Shown here piece after piece: positions 58,505 to 64,000 of a DNA stretch of 64,000 nt. Every line of letters begins with the position of its first letter. The stretch's first letter is position 1. The translations under genes were made by a program, and so were the position numbers. The stretch is from Eleusine coracana subsp. coracana. Taxonomy: Eukaryota; Streptophyta; Magnoliopsida; Poales; Poaceae. The stretch spans positions 9,486,001 to 9,550,000 of the forward strand of contig CM064422.1 in the NCBI GenBank assembly GCA_032690845.1, written 5' to 3'. A model generated the notes under the pieces. It ran no database searches. It worked only from the letters and a program-made list of their open reading frames with translations, and was not told where the DNA came from.

Positions 58505-60136
58505 TGAAGGATCGAGAAGGCGACCAGAGGGGGGGGGGGTGAATGGGAGCCAATCAAAATTCTCCAAGAGAATTTGGCCTATATCCCAAAAATAACCCAA
58601 GCCAACCTTCGAACCGATCACCAAGACTACACACACCAACTCGTGGTGTACTAGCCTTAGGAGTGATCAAACACAGCAAAGTAACACAGCGGAAACAACA
58701 AGAAACAACAAGGACATGAAATAGTCAAGAGACTCAAAAACCTGACCTTACTGGGCCACCCCGGTTGGCCTCATTGGCAGTGCTGGTGTGGGGTTCTGCA
58801 CCCCGCCGGCAGTGCCGGTCTTGGTTGTAGGCAGTGTCGATCGACCCCGACGGAACAACAAAAACTTTCGGGTTTTTTGCAAATCTTCTCGAAAACCTAA
58901 TCAAATGAACTTTAAATGATGCGATTTTTGGATCAGTGAATCCTGAACACATCACGACCCTAATCCTTGAAGATCAACTCAATTGGCTCAAGGAATCATC
59001 ACGAATTTTAGATCTTGTGCCAAGAACACCAAAAAGGGAAAACTTGAGAAATCCTTCAAATTGAAGGTGCTAGAGCTATGGATTCGGTCAAGGACCTATG
59101 AAGGATTGTTCTAGCTCATCATAGCAACAAGTTTCTCAAGAAATCCACCCCAAAAACTCATCCAAAAAGGAGATAAAAAATTCTCATGAAAATAGCTCCA
59201 AAACTAGGAAAAAAGAGAAATTTGGGATTTAGGGAGAGAGAAAAATCTTGAGCACGAAAATAAATCTCATGTCATAGAAACATGCTTACAAGATCCATAG
59301 ATACAAGGCTTTCGAATGAAGTCCTAACACAAGGCTAATGGGAAGAGAGACACCTCTTCCACTAGCCTTACCTCTCCTTATATAGGCCTAGGGTCTATTG
59401 TCCACATGACCACCCTATCCTTGACTTACATAACACACCCACCTACCACCGGGGGCATAATCGTCCATCTTTCACCTCATTGCCCGAATGCCATAGGACG
59501 CTTCACGTCTTTGCTTTGTCTCGAAGCAAGCTCCGTGATAGTGCCACGTGCACCATCAACCATCACCACCGGTTTTGAGGCCCAAACCGGGAAACCGCCT
59601 TGCACGCTTTTCAAAGCACAACTTCTCGATGTTGATGCATGTCACCTGGTCCCGCGATTCTGACCACCGGCAAGTCTCTCCCAGTCCTTGTCCATCAGGC
59701 CCCCTTGTCACTTGCACTGGCATCCCGTTCGCCTTGACTTGGTCAACATGTCGTCTTCATCACCACCACGGTTTTGAGACTCAACCGCGAAACCGTCCAT
59801 GCTTCTTGCCTCTCCACATGTACGGTGTGGATCACCCTTGACTTCACCCGGCATCCCGATCGTCCGGCCCCAAGTCCCCTACTTATGCCCGATCCTCTGG
59901 CCGCTGACCGCCAAGTCGACTCCAGTAACTTACATATCATGAGACAAAAAAACACATTTCTCAACTCCTACAACATCACCAATACCTCCACCAACTCTAG
60001 TTAGTCGAAACCATAATCATGCACACACACATGCAATCCCCGGATTCCTGCATTTCAACTCAAACACCAAATCTGCTCAAGTCAATTACTCAACACATAT
60101 ATTGCAAACCATGGCACATATCCACATGGTTTCTCA
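58505..60136 (-). repeat. 3' LTR of Sirevirus D (1632 bp)
   Basis: Minus strand: starts TGAGAAACCATGTGG at 60,136 and ends CTCGATCCTTCA at 58,505. TATA box CTATATAAGG near 59,386-59,377. Motif GGCAGTGCYGG recurs at 58,776, 58,806 (as the full palindrome CCGGCAGTGCCGG) and 58,830. Inverted CCGGTTT / AAACCGG pairs are at 59,568-59,592 and 59,768-59,790 upstream of the TATA box. G-run of 11 at 58,529. Confidence 0.87.
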
Positions 60137-60137
60137 A

Positions 60138-61476
60138 TCTCCCCTTTGATGAGTACATTGACAACCTCAAATGCATAAAGATTAGAGAGTGAAATGCGAA
60201 TCCGAATAAACACATCTAAATGGCCAAACCCAAAGAAAAGGTGAAAATAAGCCATCTAGCAAAGTAGGGATCACAAAAATAAGAGTTGGCAAAGAAAGTG
60301 ACTTGAGACGCAAAGAATGTGAAAAGTGCAAGAAAACGCTCAAGATCATGATATGCTCCCCCTCAACTTGTGGTTGGTCTCATGTAGTGCAAAATGGATC
60401 ATTTTAAGTTTCTTAGCATAATTTGTGCATGACCCACTATTTTCTCCCCCTTTGGCAATGAACTCATCAAAGAACAAGCAAACATGCAAAACATGAAAAT
60501 GCAAACCTAAGAAGCTTCAACAATTATGCAAACAAGCATTTAACTTTGCTATCCATAAACATAGAGCCATGTAGTGTAAAAGCAATAGCTCACAATCATA
60601 CAAAGACCAAAAATAGATAGCAAGGCATAAACACCAAGAGCTACACAAGCTAAGCAGAAAGATTGACTAGTTTAGATAGAATCAAATTTGCTTATTATGA
60701 GAAAATCTGCCACCACATGTGTAAGTACTCCCATCCAAGGCAAAACAAGCATCAAGTGAATCAAAAGATACTAGCCAGTCTCAATCTCAACTAGGGCAAC
60801 AAGCATTCACAGAAAATGAGCTCTACAAACGCTCACATATGCAACAGAGACTCAACTGATCAAGTGATTATTGTTTATCCTCATGTGTCCTCTTATCCAC
60901 GCGGAGGGTCGCACGACTGGGTGTGGCAAACACCCTGAGGCTTCAAGTCACAGTGTTTGGATTAGTATTTTAGAATTATTCTTGATCAAAGCACTTAGCA
61001 GATTATTCAAGTTTATGCACAAGACAAAAGAGCACGCCTTTGCGGCAAAAGGAACACATGTTCCCAAAATGTCCCATCATGAGCTAAACATTTGCAAAGC
61101 CTTCTATTTCACAAACACAAGGTGCCAAAGCCAAGACATCCTCTAGACTAGCCTTAATGCAAGTTTCAACAAGGATAAAAGCAATTATACACATGGTGAG
61201 CAAGTTTTAGCAAGATTAGTTCATAAGGTTTACAAGAAGCTAAGTTTACCTTTAAGATTAGCAAGTTGCTCACATGAGTCTATAACAGGCCATCTAGGAA
61301 ATCTAAGCATGAGAGATTACCATCACATCCACACAACTACGCTCAAGCTCAATCACAGCAATGAGAAATGCAAGAAAGCATAAGAATCAAAGCGCATCTA
61401 TCAATGCATATATTACATATGAGATGCAATGCATAAAAGGTAAGATACATATATACAAGTGAACACCAACTCCCCC
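60138..61476 (-). promoter_or_regulatory. Spacer of element D with repeated polypurine tracts
   Basis: Tracts on the minus strand: TCAAAGGGGAGATTG at 60,150-60,136 (LTR-adjacent), CAAAGGGGGAGAAAA near 60,456-60,442, TTGAGGGGGAGCA near 60,369-60,357, and TTTGAGGGGGAGTTG near 61,483-61,469. No envelope-like ORF was found between them. Confidence 0.7.
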
Positions 61477-61765
61477 TCAAATGATGTCATAAGGATGACA
61501 CACACCAAGTTCCCCTCGAAGAAAAGCATGTCTAGCAGCATCTAGGGGCTTGGTGAGGATATCAGCTAGTTGGTTTCTGGTGTCGATGTATTTGAGCTCA
61601 ACATCCACCTTCTCAACATTGTCTCTCAGGAAGTGGGATCGCACATTGATGTGTTTGACCTTACCATGTTGGATCGGGTTTTTGGCTAAGCATATGGCAT
61701 TGGAGTTATCACACACGAGTGGAACACTCTTAAAGGTTAACCCATAGTCCCTCATGGTAGATACA
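61477..61765 (-). pseudogene. Copia RNase H C-terminus of element D
   Basis: Blocks VPLVCDNSNAICLAKNP, HINVRSHFLRD and DTRNQLADILTKPLD, ending with a stop at 61,477. This fragment itself is undamaged; it is cut only by the insertion at 61,766. Confidence 0.92.
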
Positions 61766-64000
61766 TGAAAGGACCTTAATGGCGCCTAGGGGGGGGGGTG
61801 AATAGGCGATTAAAACAAATTTGCAGTGGATAAAATAGATAAGTTCTGACAGGAGCCGTCTTAGTCCGCTAGGGTTGGCATCTTAGTTCGGATACTGTTT
61901 CGAGAAGGTGTATAAAAACACGCTTTAAGAAATCTATATATAAATCAGCTCCTACCAATTTGTTCTAAACATATATATGAGCTAATACACTAAATGAATT
62001 GAACCAACAACAAGTATAATGATAGAATAATTCGGGGTAAGCAAATCAAGCACAAATATGAAGAACAAGGTAAAGAACTTGCAAACCAAATATGAGACAC
62101 GATGATTTGTTTCCCGAAGTTCAGATTCTTCAAGAATTCTACGTCTCCATTGAGGAGCTCCAAAGAGTCGGGTCTCTTTCAACCCAAATCCTCACCGAGC
62201 AATCACAAAGATCAAGCTCGGGTTTTCTTGCTTCCTTTGATTCCTTCCCTTGCGGAGGTGAATTGAAACCTTCACAAACTTCTCGAGGCTCACCACAAAG
62301 CTTGGGAGCTCACCGGGCGACGCCTTGCCATCTAGGGGATGAATCCCCAAGAGTAACAAATGCCACAAATATTGCTTGCTTATGAACTCAAGTGCTCAAC
62401 AATGGGATTCGCTCTCTTTCACTCAATCTCTCACCCAATCTCACCCATAAGGTCAAGCACTAAGCAATGGGGAGTGGAGAGGTTGTTTCTTGGCCTAAAA
62501 GAGTGTTTCTTTGCTATGGAACTAGCAGCCAATCGTTGGGGATTAAGAGGGGTATATATAGGAAGTTTTCAAAAACTAGTCGTTATGTTCTGTCAGTGGT
62601 CGTCTTAGTCCGGCCACGGGCGCCGTCTTAGCCCGGGCCAACATGAAACAGAACGAATATTACCGTTGTTAGCCCCTCAACCGTCCTAGTCCGGGCATTC
62701 CCGTCTTAGTTCGACTGACCCCAGAACCCGTCCTAGTCCGGATTTTGGCCGTCCTAGTTCGGGTCAGGCAAAAACAGAACCAAAATGGTTCTGGACCTGT
62801 CTGAGCCGTCCTAGTCCGGCTAGACCCGTCCTAGTCCGCGAGTACCCAGAAAAAATGGCATAACTTTTTCTCCCGAAGTCCGATTTAGGTGATCTTGGAC
62901 TCTATGGAAAGATAATTCAGAGGGCTATCCATCCTTACTAATAACAAGCCCTAATTTCACCCAAAGGAATGTTAAACTCTTACAAAAGTTTGTTAGATCA
63001 TTTTGAGCACTGAGACATAAGCAAAGCTATCAATTTTGCATCCCTCTTGATAGTATGGCATTCCTATACTCAAAAGTAAATAGAAAACTATGCTAATAGG
63101 AACACCTTCATGTCATAATATTTCCATCTCTTGAGGGTTGCCAACGCATGAGCATTTCACCATTTGAACATTTAGTTGTTGATCAACTATCGATAAGCAT
63201 ATATATCCAATATTATTATACATTTGTCTTAAGCATGTCCACTTGAGATTTTAGACTTGATGTTCATCAACTCATAAAGTGCGACCGCAATCTTTCTTTT
63301 TCCTTGAGCACATCCAAATGATATTTTGGGCTTGATGTTCATCAACTCATGAAGTGTAAGTGACCACTTCCATATGTTCAACCCACTTGAAGTTCTTCAA
63401 CATGTGAAATTCAACCATTGCTCTTAATTTCAATTTCACTTGATGTGGGTTAGCCTCATGAGTACCATGCTCTTCCATTTCACATTTCAACCATTCTTCA
63501 AATAAGTGATGTAGATAATCCAAAGCTTCACATAGTCTTGCACGGTTCATCGCGCTAAGCCTACACTTGCTCTTCACCATTGCCTTCGGTTCTTCGGTGC
63601 CAAGCCTCTTGCTTGCCCTTCACCCTTGCACATGGTCCATCGCAGCCAAGTCTTGCTCAACCTTCACCGCCTTTCCATGTAGTTCTATTTTGTATCCATC
63701 ATCATCAATATGCTCACTATCATTTCAATAATCAAGTTGATATATCCTTTTTCTCAAGTGTCTTGATTTTCTTCTTGTCTTAATGGTCACTTAGCTTCAA
63801 GTTATTTGCCAATAATCTCTACTTCAGTTATTGACACATCATCATGTTGACACCATGAACTATTGATATTCAATCATCTTCTATGATGTGTTTCTAGCTT
63901 CAACCATAGGTGTTGATTATGTCTACCGACACCCATTAACACATTGATCACTATTATCCTTTATCAAGCATCTTGATCAAATAACTTATTGAGTCAACCA
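61766..64000 (-). repeat. 3' LTR of Sirevirus C (runs off the window)
   Basis: Minus strand, ending GGCGCCATTAAGGTCCTTTCA-like at 61,766 (final CCTTTCA seen). Homologous to the LTR of element B along most of its length (same leader blocks, TATA position, and shared strings in the 63-64 kb part). TATA box at 62,560-62,551. A CCGTCCTAGTCCGG-type motif replaces B's palindrome. Flank ATACA (61,761-61,765) is the expected target duplication. Its U3 start and internal domain lie outside the window. Confidence 0.85.
62551..62560 (-). promoter_or_regulatory. TATA box of element C LTR
   Basis: TATATATACC on the minus strand at the position matching element B's TATA box; the motif cluster begins about 30 bp upstream. 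Confidence 0.65.

Larger units (their letters stand above)
58505..61765 (-). mobile_element. Sirevirus-type Copia element D, 3' part
   Basis: 3' LTR (60,136-58,505), purine tracts, a 1.3-kb spacer without an obvious extra ORF, and the end of RNase H (61,765-61,477). The body is interrupted at 61,766 by Sirevirus C. It sits inside the short-LTR Copia element; the flank TATTT (58,500-58,504) is the expected target duplication. Confidence 0.85.

Overview
This window is nuclear DNA of a grass, most likely rice or a close relative (inferred). The evidence is multi-exon genes with GT-AG introns, a Stowaway MITE with the grass-type CTCCCTCCGTTCC end, Helitron ends typical of rice, grass-type LINEs, and nested Sirevirus (Copia, SIRE/Maximus) retrotransposons. 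No bacterial-type operons, tRNA or rRNA genes, or CRISPR arrays were seen.

Layout. (1) 1-8413: the 3' part of a plus-strand Sirevirus (element A), with gag end, broken pol, a motif-rich spacer, a broken envelope-like ORF, polypurine tracts and the 3' LTR. (2) 9.2-23 kb: a gene island of four intact-looking host genes: an organelle-type SpoU RNA methyltransferase (-), ferredoxin C2 (-), a plastid HPP membrane protein of the nitrite-transporter group (+) and a GT64 glycosyltransferase of the GINT1 type (-). Three of the four products are probably plastid or organelle proteins; the GT64 protein belongs to the Golgi. (3) 23-45 kb: a degraded area with two LINEs (minus at 26.4-32 kb, plus at 35.66-37.95 kb) and a tandemly duplicated, decayed array of ribosome-inactivating-protein (RIP) gene fragments, all on the minus strand, with duplicated flanks. 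(4) 45.2-56.4 kb: a CACTA-like MITE, then an old Helitron split by a minus-strand Sirevirus (element B). B carries a gag with several zinc knuckles and an envelope-like ORF but no recognisable pol; its 3' LTR holds a second Helitron. (5) 57.8-64 kb: a nest in which a RIP remnant is hit by a short-LTR Copia element, which is hit by Sirevirus D, which is hit by Sirevirus C; C runs off the window.

The most interesting signal: the four Sirevirus-type elements each carry their own iterated short palindrome. A has ACGGAA-c-TTCCGT, B has AAACCGGTC-t-GACCGGTTT, D has CCGGCA-g-TGCCGG, and C has a CCGTCCTAGTCCGG-type motif. B and C keep these motifs at matching places in homologous LTRs (near the LTR 3' end and just upstream of the TATA box). 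A and B also keep them in the spacer before the envelope-like ORF. In B one doublet even lies inside the gag coding region. LTR sequence stays recognisable between families while the motif changes as a set. Palindromes in maize Sirevirus LTRs are established knowledge; the coordinated replacement of the motif, its use before the envelope-like ORF and its presence in gag are the parts worth testing.
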